Of a DNA stretch of 64,000 bases, positions 24,801 to 33,382 are shown in pieces. The first letter of the stretch is position 1, and every line of letters begins with the position of its first letter. Both the position numbers and the translations under genes were made by a program. Origin of the DNA: CAVURS01 sp963795385 (GTDB taxonomy: Bacteria; Actinomycetota; Actinomycetes; Actinomycetales; CAVURS01); assembly GCA_963795385.1 (NCBI GenBank), contig CAWCHK010000009.1, positions 186,001 through 250,000 of the forward strand, written 5' to 3'. Below the pieces are notes generated by a model. That model had not been told where the DNA came from, did not search any database, and saw only the letters and a list, made by a program, of their open reading frames with translations.

Positions 24801-25635
24801 GCTCTCCGTGGCCCCACGCACCACCAGCCGGCCGTCCCGACGCCCCAAGCCCAGCGACGAGGAGGCGGCCGAGGCCGAGGCCGCACTCCGGACGATGTGG
24901 GAGGGCTACAAGACCCACGCGGACGCCGGGCTGCGCGAGCGGCTGATCCTGCACTACACGCCGCTCGTGAAGTACGTCGCCGGCCGGGTCGGCGTGGGCC
25001 TCCCGCAGAACATCGAGCAGGCCGACCTCGTCTCCTACGGCATCTTCGGCCTGATCGACGCGATCGAGAAGTTCGACCTCGAGCGGGCCATCAAGTTCGA
25101 GACCTACGCCATCAGCCGGATCCGCGGGGCCATCATCGACGAGCTGCGCGCCCTCGACTGGATCCCGCGCTCGGTGCGCTCCAAGGCCCGCGAGGTGGAG
25201 CGCGCGTACACGACGCTGGAGGCCGAGCTGCGGCGCACGCCGAGCGAGGCGGAGGTGGCGGACCACCTGGGCATCGCGCTGGGCGACCTGCACCACATCT
25301 TCAGCCAGGTGTCCTACGTCAACGTCGTGGCGCTCGACGAGATGCTGTCCGTCGGCGGGGAGAAGGGCGACAAGCTCACCCTCGGCGACACCCTCGAGGA
25401 CCACCGCGCGGAGGACCCCGTCCTCGCCTTCGAGGGCGAGGAGACCAAGTTCCTGCTGGCGGGCGCGATCAACCAGCTGCCTGAGCGGGAGAAGATCGTC
25501 GTCACCCTCTACTACTACGAGGGCCTCACCCTGGCTGAGATCGGCAAGGTGCTCGGCGTGACCGAGTCCCGGATCTGCCAGATGCACACGAAGGCCGTCC
25601 TGCAGCTGCGCGCCAAGCTCACCGACCAGGACTGA
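24775..25635 (+). CDS. whiG: Sigma factor WhiG/FliA family
   Basis: RNA polymerase sigma factor of the FliA/WhiG group, 286 residues. Region 2 has LPQNIEQADLVSYGIFGLID and KFETYAISRIRGAIIDELRA; region 3 has VEVERAYTTLEAELRRTPSE-like sequence; region 4 has LTLAEIGKVLGVTESRICQM. In Streptomyces this sigma starts spore formation; in motile actinobacteria the same type drives flagellar genes. No flagellar gene is in the window. The start lies inside xerC, which implies co-expression. Confidence 0.92.
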   Translation: MSRRTHEPELSVAPRTTSRPSRRPKPSDEEAAEAEAALRTMWEGYKTHADAGLRERLILHYTPLVKYVAGRVGVGLPQNIEQADLVSYGIFGLIDAIEKFDLERAIKFETYAISRIRGAIIDELRALDWIPRSVRSKAREVERAYTTLEAELRRTPSEAEVADHLGIALGDLHHIFSQVSYVNVVALDEMLSVGGEKGDKLTLGDTLEDHRAEDPVLAFEGEETKFLLAGAINQLPEREKIVVTLYYYEGLTLAEIGKVLGVTESRICQMHTKAVLQLRAKLTDQD

Positions 25636-26259
25636 CGTCCGGTCCGCCCCCAGGGGCAGCAGCACGGGCGGGCTCAGGTCGATGCCCAGGAGCGACAGCG
25701 GGTCGAGGTAGAACGCCGCGGGGCCGGTGCCACGGAGCAGCCCCCAGTGCAGGCAGGTCACCGGCTCGCAGTGCCCGGGAGTGCCATCAACGACGCCGAT
25801 CGGCTGCCCCACCGCGACCGCTGAGCCCACTGGCGCCCGCGCCCCTACCGGCTCGTACGTCGTCCGCAGGCCGCTCGGATGGGTGACCGCGACGACCCCG
25901 CGCCCCGCGATGACGCCCGAGTAGGACACCGTGCCGGCCCCGGCTGCAAGTACCGCCTGACCGGCCCGGGCCGCCAGGTCGACACCGCGGTGGCCGGCGC
26001 CCCAGGGCGTGGGGGCGAGCTGGAAGCGCCGGAGCACCGCGGGTGCCGGCTCGAGCGGCCACCGCCACGGCGCCGCCGGTGCCGTCGATGCGGCCGAGCC
26101 GGCTCGCCCGAGGGGTCCCGCCGCGGCCGGCGCGAAGCCCGGCAGCACGACGAGGAGGGCGAGCGCCAGGCCGAGCCAGCGACGGCGAGGTCGTGGCCGG
26201 CCGGGGGCGACCCGGGTGATGACGGGCGCGAGGGCGGGTGCGGGTGGTCGTCGAGCCAT
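25619..26259 (-). CDS. M23-family peptidase, 3' end uncertain
   Basis: Secreted murein hydrolase-like protein. The start MARRPPAPALAPVITRV is followed by a hydrophobic signal (LGLALALLVVLPGFAPAAAG) and an M23 domain: AGHRGVDLAARAGQAVLAAG (H and D ligands), TTYEPVGARAPVG and CLHWGLLRGTGPAAFYLDPL (C-terminal His). The natural end should follow PPVLLPLG. In the literal frame there is no stop, and translation would continue antisense through whiG to 24769. One missing G in the poly-G at ~25650 would bring in a stop at 25619. It converges with whiG. Confidence 0.75.
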
Positions 26260-26384
26260 GCGTCGAGACTGGTGCCGGCCGGGGACGGCCGGGCGGCGCG
26301 ACGGGCGGCCTGTGGACGGTGGGACGAGACGGCCGGCCTGTGGACATCGGCGGCTGCCCTGGAGCGACCGCGTCGCGCCCAGCC

Positions 26385-27620
26385 CTAGAGCCGCACTCCG
26401 AGCCGGCCGGGCCGGCCGGGCCGGCCGGGCCGGCCGGGCCGGCTGAGGCGGCTGAGGCGGCTGACCGCCTCGCGCAGCACGTCCTCCTGCTTGCAGAAGG
26501 CGAACCGCACCAGCGAGGCCGTCGCCTCCTTGTCGTCGCAGAAGGCGCTGACCGGTACGGCCACGACCCCGGCCAGCTCGGGCAGCGCCCGGCAGAACTC
26601 GAGGCCGTCCTCGAAGCCCAGCGGCCGCGCGTCCACCACCACGAAGTACGTCCCACCCGGCCGGGAGAGGTCGAACCCCGCAGCGGCCAGACCCTCCGAG
26701 AGCAGGTCCCGCCGCGTCTGGAGCGACCCGGCCAGACCGGCGTACACCTCGTCCGGCAGGCCGAGGCCGGCCGCGACGGCCGGCTGGAACGGCCCGGACG
26801 CCACGAAGGTCAGGAACTGCTTCACCCCTCGGACGGCGGCCACCAGCTCGGCCGGCCCGGTGACCCAGCCGACCTTCCACCCGGTGACCGAGAACGTCTT
26901 GCCCGCGGAGGAGATGGTCAGCGTCCGCTCGGCCATCCCGGGCAGCGTCGCGACGGGGATGTGCCGCAGACCGTCGAAGACCAGGTGCTCGTAGACCTCG
27001 TCGGTCACCACGAGCGCACCGTGCTCGACCGCGAGCGCGCACACCAGCTCGAGCTCGGAGCGGGTGAAGACCTTGCCGGTGGGGTTGTGCGGCGTGTTCA
27101 GCAGGACCAGCCGGGTGCGGTCGGAGAAGGCCGCGCGGAGCCGCGCCTCGTCGACCGCGAAGCCGGGCCAGCTCAGGGGGACGGTCCGGCGGGTGGCCCC
27201 GGCCAGGGCGATGCTGGCGGCGTAGGAGTCGTAGTACGGCTCGAAGGTCACGACCTCGTCGCCCGGCTCGCACAGGGCCAGCACCGTCGCCGCGATGGCC
27301 TCGGTCGCGCCGGCAGTGACCAGGACCTCGTGGTCGGCATCGACCTCGAGCCCGTAGAAGCGTTGCTGATGTGCGGCGATCGCGGCCCGCAGCTCGGGCC
27401 GGCCCGGCCCGGGCGGGTACTGGTTCTCGCCGGAGCGGATCGCCCGCACCGCCTCGTCGAGCACCACGAGCGGCCCGTCGCTGTCCGGGAAGCCCTGCCC
27501 GAGGTTCACGGCGCCGGTCGCGACGGCCAGCGCGGACATCTCGGCGAAGATCGTCGTGCCGAACTCCCTCATCCGCTCCGCGACGTACGGCGTGCGGGGC
27601 GGTCGCGGCGCTGCGGGCAT
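26385..27620 (-). CDS. PLP-dependent class I/II aminotransferase
   Basis: A 411-residue fold-type I aminotransferase. Family blocks are VNLGQGFPDSDGP, YPPGPGRPELRAAIAAHQQR, LVTAGATEAIAATVLAL, LLNTPHNPTGKVFTR, VVTDEVYEHLVFDG and the PLP lysine in TISSAGKTFSVTGWKVGWVT. The pattern matches the methionine/kynurenine or N-succinyldiaminopimelate (DapC-like) group; the substrate is not settled. The C-terminus ends in a short repetitive tail (GRPGRPGRPGR). Its start is only 19 bp from the divergent EamA gene. Confidence 0.87.
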   Translation of the reverse strand: MPAAPRPPRTPYVAERMREFGTTIFAEMSALAVATGAVNLGQGFPDSDGPLVVLDEAVRAIRSGENQYPPGPGRPELRAAIAAHQQRFYGLEVDADHEVLVTAGATEAIAATVLALCEPGDEVVTFEPYYDSYAASIALAGATRRTVPLSWPGFAVDEARLRAAFSDRTRLVLLNTPHNPTGKVFTRSELELVCALAVEHGALVVTDEVYEHLVFDGLRHIPVATLPGMAERTLTISSAGKTFSVTGWKVGWVTGPAELVAAVRGVKQFLTFVASGPFQPAVAAGLGLPDEVYAGLAGSLQTRRDLLSEGLAAAGFDLSRPGGTYFVVVDARPLGFEDGLEFCRALPELAGVVAVPVSAFCDDKEATASLVRFAFCKQEDVLREAVSRLSRLSRPGRPGRPGRPGRLGVRL

Positions 27621-27639
27621 GAGCGGGAGACTACGACCG

Positions 27640-28509
27640 ATGAGTCGCGAGGCGCTGGTCCTGACCCTCTCGGCGGCGCTGCTGCACGCGACCTGGAACT
27701 TCGCCGCGAAGCGCGCCGACACGGGTGGCCCGGTCTTCGTGTGGGGGTACGCCGCGGCGTCCTGCCTCCTGTGGATCCCGGTCACCCTGGTCTGGTCGCT
27801 CTGGCACCCCCTGCACCCGCACTGGTCGTGGCTGCTGGCGAGCTTCGTCAGCGGGATGCTGCACGTCGCGTACGGCATCCTGCTGCAGACCGGCTACGCC
27901 TCCGGCGACATGAACCTCGTCTACCCGCTGGCCCGCGGCACCGGGCCGTTGCTCACGGTGCTGGTCGCCGTGCTGGTCCTGCGCGAGGCGACCACGCCGC
28001 TGGCGATCGCCGGCGTGGGGCTGGTCGTGGCCGGCGTGCTGGTCATCTCCTTCGGCCGGCCGAGCGCCGACAGCCCGCACCGCCGCCGGCTCGGCATCAT
28101 CTACGGCGTCGCGACCGGTGCCAGCATCGCGGCGTACACCCTGTGGGACGCGCACGCCGTCACCACCTGGGCCGTGCCGGCCCTGCCGTACTTCACCGCG
28201 GGCCTGGCCTTCCAGACGCTCGGCCTGACGCCCGGCGCCCTGGGCCGCCGCCGGCCGACGATCGGCCCGCTGCTGCGCCGGCACCGGGTGGAGATCGTCG
28301 TCGTGGCCGCTTTGTCCCCTCTGGCGTACATCTTCGTGCTGCAGGCGCTCACTCTCGCGCCGGTCTCGGTCGTGGCTCCCGTCCGCGAGTCGAGCATCGT
28401 GGTGGGGGCCCTGCTGTCCTGGCTGGTGCTCCGCGAGCCGCACCCGGCCCGGCGCCTGGCCGGGTCGCTCGTCGTGCTCGCCGGCGTGGCCGCCCTGGCC
28501 CTCAGCTGA
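27640..28509 (+). CDS. EamA/DMT-family transporter
   Basis: A 289-residue membrane protein with about ten helices in two homologous halves, the drug/metabolite transporter layout. Helices include LVLTLSAALLHATWNFAA, LAIAGVGLVVAGVLVISF and LAGSLVVLAGVAALALS. Conserved blocks are NLVYPLARGTGPLLTVLVAV and SVVAPVRESSIVVGALLSWL. Substrate unknown; an efflux or amino-acid export role is possible. ATG 27640. Confidence 0.85.
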   Translation: MSREALVLTLSAALLHATWNFAAKRADTGGPVFVWGYAAASCLLWIPVTLVWSLWHPLHPHWSWLLASFVSGMLHVAYGILLQTGYASGDMNLVYPLARGTGPLLTVLVAVLVLREATTPLAIAGVGLVVAGVLVISFGRPSADSPHRRRLGIIYGVATGASIAAYTLWDAHAVTTWAVPALPYFTAGLAFQTLGLTPGALGRRRPTIGPLLRRHRVEIVVVAALSPLAYIFVLQALTLAPVSVVAPVRESSIVVGALLSWLVLREPHPARRLAGSLVVLAGVAALALS

Positions 28510-28512
28510 CGG

Positions 28513-28742
28513 TAGACTGACCGCGCGGCCAGGCGTCTGTCTGGCTGACATCGCGCGCCCGCACACCGTCATCGCGCAGGACACCGGCAGCCGCCGGCCC
28601 TGAGCACCGACGGGGCGCGCCGCCTCGGTCCCGTTCGCGGGCGGAGGTGCGTCGCGGGCGCCAGGACGTGGCGGCCACCTGGCCGACCACCAACCGAGTG
28701 CGCCCGCCGGGCTTCCCGGCGCCAGCGCGGAAGGAGTACACC
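28513..28742 (+). promoter_or_regulatory. rpsB promoter/leader region
   Basis: The 233 bp between the EamA stop and rpsB hold no gene. TAGACT at 28513-28518 is a plausible -10 element; no clear -35 is seen. The GC-rich leader of ~210 nt has several inverted segments and ends with GGAAGGAG before the GTG start, so it may carry an S2-responsive structure, as rpsB leaders do in other bacteria. Confidence 0.35.
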
Positions 28743-29753
28743 GTGGCTGTCGTCACGATGCGCCAGCTGCTCGAGAGCGGCGTCCACTTCGGGCACCAGA
28801 CCCGTCGCTGGAACCCGAAGATGAAGCGGTTCATCTTCACCGAGCGCAATGGCATCTACATCATCGACCTGCAGCAGTCGCTGACCTACATCGACACTGC
28901 GTACGAGTTCGTCAAGGAGACGGTCGCCCACGGCGGCACGATCCTGTTCGTCGGGACGAAGAAGCAGGCCCAGGAGCCAGTGGCCGAGCAGGCCCGCCGG
29001 GTCGGGATGCCCTTCGTCAACCAGCGCTGGCTGGGCGGCATGCTCACCAACTTCTCGACGGTGCACAAGCGCCTGCAGCGGCTCAAGGAGCTCGAGGAGC
29101 TCGACTTCGACGACGTCGCCGGCAGCGGCATGACGAAGAAGGAGCTGCTCGTCCTGCGCCGCGAGAAGGACAAGCTGCTCAAGACCCTTGGCGGCATCCG
29201 CGACATGGCCAAGGTGCCGAGCGCGGTGTGGATCGTGGACACCAAGAAGGAGCACCTGGCCGTCGACGAGGCCCGCAAGCTCGGCATCCCGATCGTCGCG
29301 ATCCTCGACACCAACTGCGACCCCGACGAGGTCGACTACAAGATCCCCGGCAACGACGACGCGATCCGCTCCGTCACGCTGCTGACCCGGGTCCTCGCCG
29401 ACGCAGTGGCGGACGGCCTGATGGCCCGCGCCGGTGGCGGCGACACGGCGTCCGACGGCGAGGTCGCCGGTGACGAGCCGCTGGCCGCCTGGGAGCAGGA
29501 GCTGCTCGCGCACGACGGCGAGCAGTCCGGCGAGGGCGACGGGGGCAAGGCCCAGGACGCTGCTGCGCCGGAGGCGTCCGAGCTGACCGCGGTCGGCGGG
29601 CAGGACGCGGAGGCCGCGGCCGAGGCGGCCGACGAGGTCGACGAGCCGTCCAGCGCCGTCGAGGCCGAGACCGCGCCGGAGGCCGAGGCCGAGACCGCGC
29701 CGAGGCGCGCCGGTCGAGACCCCCGCCGAAGCGGCGGCCGATGTCGCTGCTGA
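28743..29753 (+). CDS. rpsB: 30S ribosomal protein uS2 (C-terminal tail frameshifted)
   Basis: Small-subunit protein uS2. The GTG start gives AVVTMRQLLESGVHFGHQTR, and the core includes RNGIYIIDLQQSLTYIDTAY, VNQRWLGGMLTNFSTVHKRL and DTNCDPDEVDYKIPGNDDAI. After ~235 residues an Ala/Glu/Asp-rich tail begins, common in actinobacteria. In the literal frame the tail ends at 29753 with RRSGGRCRC. In the next frame it continues as APVETPAEAAADVAAETTA and ends at 29841 with a TGATG overlap with tsf. That overlap and the matching composition indicate one extra base near 29703-29709. The folded core is unaffected. Confidence 0.94.
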   Translation: MAVVTMRQLLESGVHFGHQTRRWNPKMKRFIFTERNGIYIIDLQQSLTYIDTAYEFVKETVAHGGTILFVGTKKQAQEPVAEQARRVGMPFVNQRWLGGMLTNFSTVHKRLQRLKELEELDFDDVAGSGMTKKELLVLRREKDKLLKTLGGIRDMAKVPSAVWIVDTKKEHLAVDEARKLGIPIVAILDTNCDPDEVDYKIPGNDDAIRSVTLLTRVLADAVADGLMARAGGGDTASDGEVAGDEPLAAWEQELLAHDGEQSGEGDGGKAQDAAAPEASELTAVGGQDAEAAAEAADEVDEPSSAVEAETAPEAEAETAPRRAGRDPRRSGGRCRC

Positions 29754-29840
29754 GACCACTGCACCCGAGGCGCCGGCCGAGGAGCTGACCGAGACCGTCG
29801 CCGAGGCGACCGATGTGACCGCCGAGGAGGCGAAGGCCTG

Positions 29841-30683
29841 ATGCCGAACTACACGACAGCCGACATCAAGGCGCTCCGGGAGAAGACCGGCGCCGGGATG
29901 ATGGACGTCAAGAAGGCGCTCGACGAGGCCGACGGCGACCTGACCCGGGCCGAGGAGATCCTCGCCGTGAAGGGCCAGAAGGGCGTAGCCAAGCGCGAGG
30001 GCCGGACGACGTCCAACGGCCTGGTCACCCTCAAGATCTCCGACGGTGGGGCCGGCCAGGTCGGCACCCTCGTCGAGATCGACTGCGAGACGGACTTCGT
30101 GGCCAAGGGCGAGCCGTTCCAGGCCCTGGCCGAGCGGGTCCTCGCCCAGGCCGTGGCCATCGGGGCCACCGACCCCGAGACGCTGCTGGCGTCCGAGCTC
30201 GAGCCCGGTACGACGGTGCAGCAGGTCGTCGACCAGGCCAACGCCGCGATCGGCGAGAAGATCGTCGTGAGCAAGGTCGCGCGGGTCGAGGGCGCCGGTG
30301 TCACGTCGTACGTGCACCGCACCAACCCGGACCTCCCGCCGCAGATCGGCGTCCTGGTGGCGTACGAGGGCAGCGACGAGACGGTGGCCCGTGACGTCGC
30401 CATGCACATCGCGGCGATGTCCCCGACGGCCCTGACCCGCGACGAGATCGCGGCGGAGATCGTCGAGGACCAGCGCCGCGTCGCCGAGGAGAAGACCCGC
30501 GAGGAGGGCAAGCCGGAGCAGGCGATCGCCAAGATCGTCGAGGGCCGGGTCAACGCCTTCTTCAAGGAGAACGTCCTGCTGGAGCAGGAGTTCACCAAGG
30601 ACCCGAAGAAGTCGGTCGCGCAGGTGCTCAAGGAAGCCGGCGCCACCGCGACCAACTTCGCACGGTTCAAGGTGGGCGTCTGA
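29841..30683 (+). CDS. tsf: Translation elongation factor Ts
   Basis: Nucleotide exchange factor for EF-Tu, 280 residues. It has the N-terminal UBA-like domain (DIKALREKTGAGMMDVKKAL), the TDFVAKGEPF EF-Tu contact motif, and the core repeat with HIAAMSPTALTRDEI. The C-terminal NVLLEQEFTKDPKKSVAQVL is typical. The ATG overlaps the frame-corrected rpsB stop by one base. Confidence 0.96.
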   Translation: MPNYTTADIKALREKTGAGMMDVKKALDEADGDLTRAEEILAVKGQKGVAKREGRTTSNGLVTLKISDGGAGQVGTLVEIDCETDFVAKGEPFQALAERVLAQAVAIGATDPETLLASELEPGTTVQQVVDQANAAIGEKIVVSKVARVEGAGVTSYVHRTNPDLPPQIGVLVAYEGSDETVARDVAMHIAAMSPTALTRDEIAAEIVEDQRRVAEEKTREEGKPEQAIAKIVEGRVNAFFKENVLLEQEFTKDPKKSVAQVLKEAGATATNFARFKVGV

Positions 30684-30721
30684 CCCACGCCGCGATCGGC
30701 CAGACACAACGGGGAGTGAGC

Positions 30722-31510
30722 ATGACCGAGGAGGCAACCGTGGGCGATGAGTTGCACGTCGACCTCAGGGCGGTCAGCGAGGTCGAACGCGCGCCCGAGC
30801 GGCGCTACAACCGAGTGCTGCTCAAGCTGTCCGGCGAGGTGTTCGGCGGCGGTCAGATCGGGCTCGACCCGGACGTCGTCCGCGGCATCGCGGCCCAGCT
30901 GGCCGAGGCGGCGCACACCGGCGTCCAGATCTCCGTGGTCATCGGTGGAGGCAACTTCTTCCGCGGCGCGGAGCTGCAGAAGAAGGGCCTCGACCGGACC
31001 CGGGCCGACTACATGGGCATGCTCGGCATCGTGATGAACTGCCTTGCGCTGCAGGACTTCCTGGAGAAGGCCGGGCAGCCGACCCGCGTGCAGACCGCGA
31101 TCACGATGGGCCAGATCGCCGAGCCGTACGTGCCGCTGCGGGCCATCCGCCACCTGGAGAAGGGCCGGATCGTCATCTTCGGCGCCGGCTTCGGGGTGCC
31201 GTTCTTCTCCACCGACACGGTGGCGGCCCAGCGCGCGCTGGAGACCCACTCGGACGTCGTGCTGATCAGCAAGAACGGTGTCGACGGCGTCTACACGGCC
31301 GACCCGCGCAAGGACCCGACCGCCGAGCGGCTGGAGCACGTGACGTACTCCAAGGCGTTGCGGCAGCGGCTCCGGGTCGTCGACGCCGCTGCGTTCGCGC
31401 TGGCCCAGGAGAACAAGCTCCCGATGGTGGTCTTCGGGATGGAGGGCGAAGGCAACATCGTCCGCGCCATCCGCGGTGAGAAGATCGGCACGCTGGTCGA
31501 CGCCGGATGA
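30722..31510 (+). CDS. pyrH: UMP kinase
   Basis: Phosphorylates UMP to UDP in pyrimidine synthesis. The 262-residue product has RVLLKLSGEVFGGGQIG, SVVIGGGNFFRGAEL, GMLGIVMNCLALQDFLE, TRVQTAITMGQIAEP, FGAGFGVPFFSTDTVAAQRA and KNGVDGVYTADP. A ~27-residue acidic N-terminal extension precedes the kinase fold. ATG 30722 has GGGGAG just upstream; GTG 30716 is in frame. Confidence 0.95.
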   Translation: MTEEATVGDELHVDLRAVSEVERAPERRYNRVLLKLSGEVFGGGQIGLDPDVVRGIAAQLAEAAHTGVQISVVIGGGNFFRGAELQKKGLDRTRADYMGMLGIVMNCLALQDFLEKAGQPTRVQTAITMGQIAEPYVPLRAIRHLEKGRIVIFGAGFGVPFFSTDTVAAQRALETHSDVVLISKNGVDGVYTADPRKDPTAERLEHVTYSKALRQRLRVVDAAAFALAQENKLPMVVFGMEGEGNIVRAIRGEKIGTLVDAG

Positions 31511-31580
31511 GGCTGCCGGTGGCCGGCCCGGCGGGTGACGCCAGCAGTTCCGTGGCACGACGGACACGAGGAGAGACGCT

Positions 31581-32138
31581 GTGATCGACGAGACGTTGCT
31601 CGAGGCCGACGAGAAGATGGAGAAGGCCATCGAGGTGGCCAAGGAGGACTTCGCCACCATCCGCACCGGCCGGGCCAACCCGGGCATGTTCAGCCGGCTC
31701 ACCGTCGACTACTACGGCTCGCCGACGCCGCTGCAGCAGCTCGCGTCGTTCCACACGCCCGAGGCGCGCACGATCCTGATCACGCCGTACGACAAGGGCG
31801 CCACGGCCGCGATCGAGAAGTCCCTGCGGGACTCCGACCTCGGGGTGAACCCGACCAACGACGGCAACCTGATCCGGGTCTCGCTCCCGGAGCTGACCGA
31901 GGAGCGCCGCCGGGAGTACATCAAGCTGGCCCGGCACAAGGGCGAGGAGGCGCGGGTCTCGATCCGCAACATCCGCCGCAAGGCCAAGGAGGAGCTGGAC
32001 CGGATCTCCAAGGACGGCGAGGCGGGCGAGGACGAGGTCGCCCGGGCCGAGAAGGAGCTCGAGGCGCGCACCAAGAAGCACGTCGACAGCGTCGACGACA
32101 TCCTCAAGCACAAGGAGTCCGAGCTGCTGGAGGTCTGA
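31581..32138 (+). CDS. frr: Ribosome recycling factor
   Basis: Splits post-termination ribosomes together with EF-G. The 185-residue product has EKMEKAIEVAKEDFATIRTG, RANPGMFSRLTVDYYGSPTP, ILITPYDKGATAAIEKSL, LGVNPTNDGNLIRVSLPELT and EERRREYIKLARHKGEEARV. GTG start 31581 follows GAGGAGAG. It completes the rpsB-tsf-pyrH-frr order. Confidence 0.96.
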   Translation: MIDETLLEADEKMEKAIEVAKEDFATIRTGRANPGMFSRLTVDYYGSPTPLQQLASFHTPEARTILITPYDKGATAAIEKSLRDSDLGVNPTNDGNLIRVSLPELTEERRREYIKLARHKGEEARVSIRNIRRKAKEELDRISKDGEAGEDEVARAEKELEARTKKHVDSVDDILKHKESELLEV

Positions 32139-32169
32139 CCTCCAACAGGTCGCGGCTCCGGTCCCTGCC

Positions 32170-32380
32170 GTGGACATCGTCCCCAAGTCCCGCCGTCGCT
32201 TCGGCCTCCCCGCCGGGCGCGGGTCCAAGGCGACCGCCGAGGTCGGCGACGACCTGGACGTCGACGCCAGGGACGTCGGCGACGCGCCGGCCGAGGACGA
32301 GGCGGTCGACGAGCTGAAGATCTCCCGCGACGAGCGCGACGAGCGGCGAGCGCGACGAGCGCGACGAACGGACGGGGAGG
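32170..32380 (+). other. Gap between frr and cdsA with a doubtful small open frame
   Basis: This 211-bp stretch is open from GTG 32170 (DIVPKSRRRFGLPAGRGSKA, then an acidic run DDLDVDARDVGDAPAEDEAV) and ends in a repeat of DER/RAR codons (32327-32370). The frame has no stop before it runs antisense-free under cdsA, so no defined end can be given. It may be a small basic/acidic protein, a longer frameshifted N-terminus of CdsA, or non-coding leader. I do not recognise it. Confidence 0.25.
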
Positions 32381-33382
32381 ATGCACCAGCCCGCCGCCAT
32401 CGACCTCACCGAGCCGCGTCCCGAGCCGCACCCGGACCCTCGCGCCGAGACCGCTGCCCCGAGCCCTGCCCCGAACCCCGCTCCGATTTCCGCTCCCAAC
32501 CCCGCCGCGCCGGCACCGACGACGCGTGCCGCCGCCCGGGCCGCCGCGACGGCCCGGGCGGGCCGCAAGCCGGGCCGTGCCGGGCGCAACCTCCCGGCGG
32601 CGGTCGGGGTCGGCGCTGTCCTGGGCGGCCTGGTCATCGCCTCCCTGTTCGTGCGCAAGGAAGCCTTCGTGGTGCTGGCCACGCTGGCCATCGTCGTCGC
32701 GGTCTGGGAGATGACCGAGGCGCTGGCCGTCCGGCAGATCGCCGTCCCGCTCGTGCCGGTCGCGGTCGGCGCCGTCGGGATGCTGGTCGCCGCCTACGCG
32801 GCGGGCGGGCAGGCGCTGGCGGTGTGCTTCGCCCTGACCTCGCTCGGCATCCTGGTCTGGCGAGTGGCCGAGGGGCACGAGGGAGCGGTCCGCGACGTGG
32901 CGGGGGGTCTGCTCGTGGCGGCGTACGTGCCGCTGCTGGCCGGCTTCACGATGCTGCTGCTCTCACCTCACGACGGGTCCTGGCGCGAGCTGACCTTCGT
33001 GGTCGTGACGATCGGCAGCGACACCGGCGGCTACGTCGCGGGCGTGCTGTTCGGCCGGCACCCGATGGCCCCGTCGGTGAGCCCGAAGAAGTCGTGGGAG
33101 GGCTTCGCGGGCTCGGTCCTCGCCTGCGTGCTGCTGGGCGTCGGAGCAGTCGTCGTCTTCCTGGACGGCAGCTGGTGGGCGGGTGCCCTGACCGGCCTGG
33201 CCGTAGTGGTCGCGGCCACTCTGGGCGATCTGGGCGAGTCGCTGATCAAGCGCGACCTCGGCATCAAGGACATGAGCTCGCTCCTGCCCGGCCACGGCGG
33301 GGTGCTGGACCGGATCGACTCCCTGCTGTTCACCGCACCCGTGGTCTGGCTCATGCTGCACGCGCTCGTCTCGGTGCGCTGA
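32381..33382 (+). CDS. cdsA: Phosphatidate cytidylyltransferase
   Basis: Makes CDP-diacylglycerol for phospholipid synthesis. The 333-residue product has a Pro/Ala-rich ~65-residue N-terminus, then about eight helices. The C-terminal CDS signature is intact: SLIKRDLGIKDM followed by SLLPGHGGVLDRIDSLLF. ATG 32381 is preceded by GGGGAGG. It overlaps rlmN by one base. Confidence 0.93.
   Translation: MHQPAAIDLTEPRPEPHPDPRAETAAPSPAPNPAPISAPNPAAPAPTTRAAARAAATARAGRKPGRAGRNLPAAVGVGAVLGGLVIASLFVRKEAFVVLATLAIVVAVWEMTEALAVRQIAVPLVPVAVGAVGMLVAAYAAGGQALAVCFALTSLGILVWRVAEGHEGAVRDVAGGLLVAAYVPLLAGFTMLLLSPHDGSWRELTFVVVTIGSDTGGYVAGVLFGRHPMAPSVSPKKSWEGFAGSVLACVLLGVGAVVVFLDGSWWAGALTGLAVVVAATLGDLGESLIKRDLGIKDMSSLLPGHGGVLDRIDSLLFTAPVVWLMLHALVSVR

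Noticed and set aside
24769..25635. A coding region antisense to whiG as an extension of the M23 peptidase.
   Set aside because: The residues mirror the whiG codons and show no domain; long antisense open frames are expected at this GC content.
29700..29715. GGCGCGCC site as a recombination or cloning scar in rpsB.
   Set aside because: Such 8-mers occur by chance in GC-rich DNA, and the flanks are native coding sequence.
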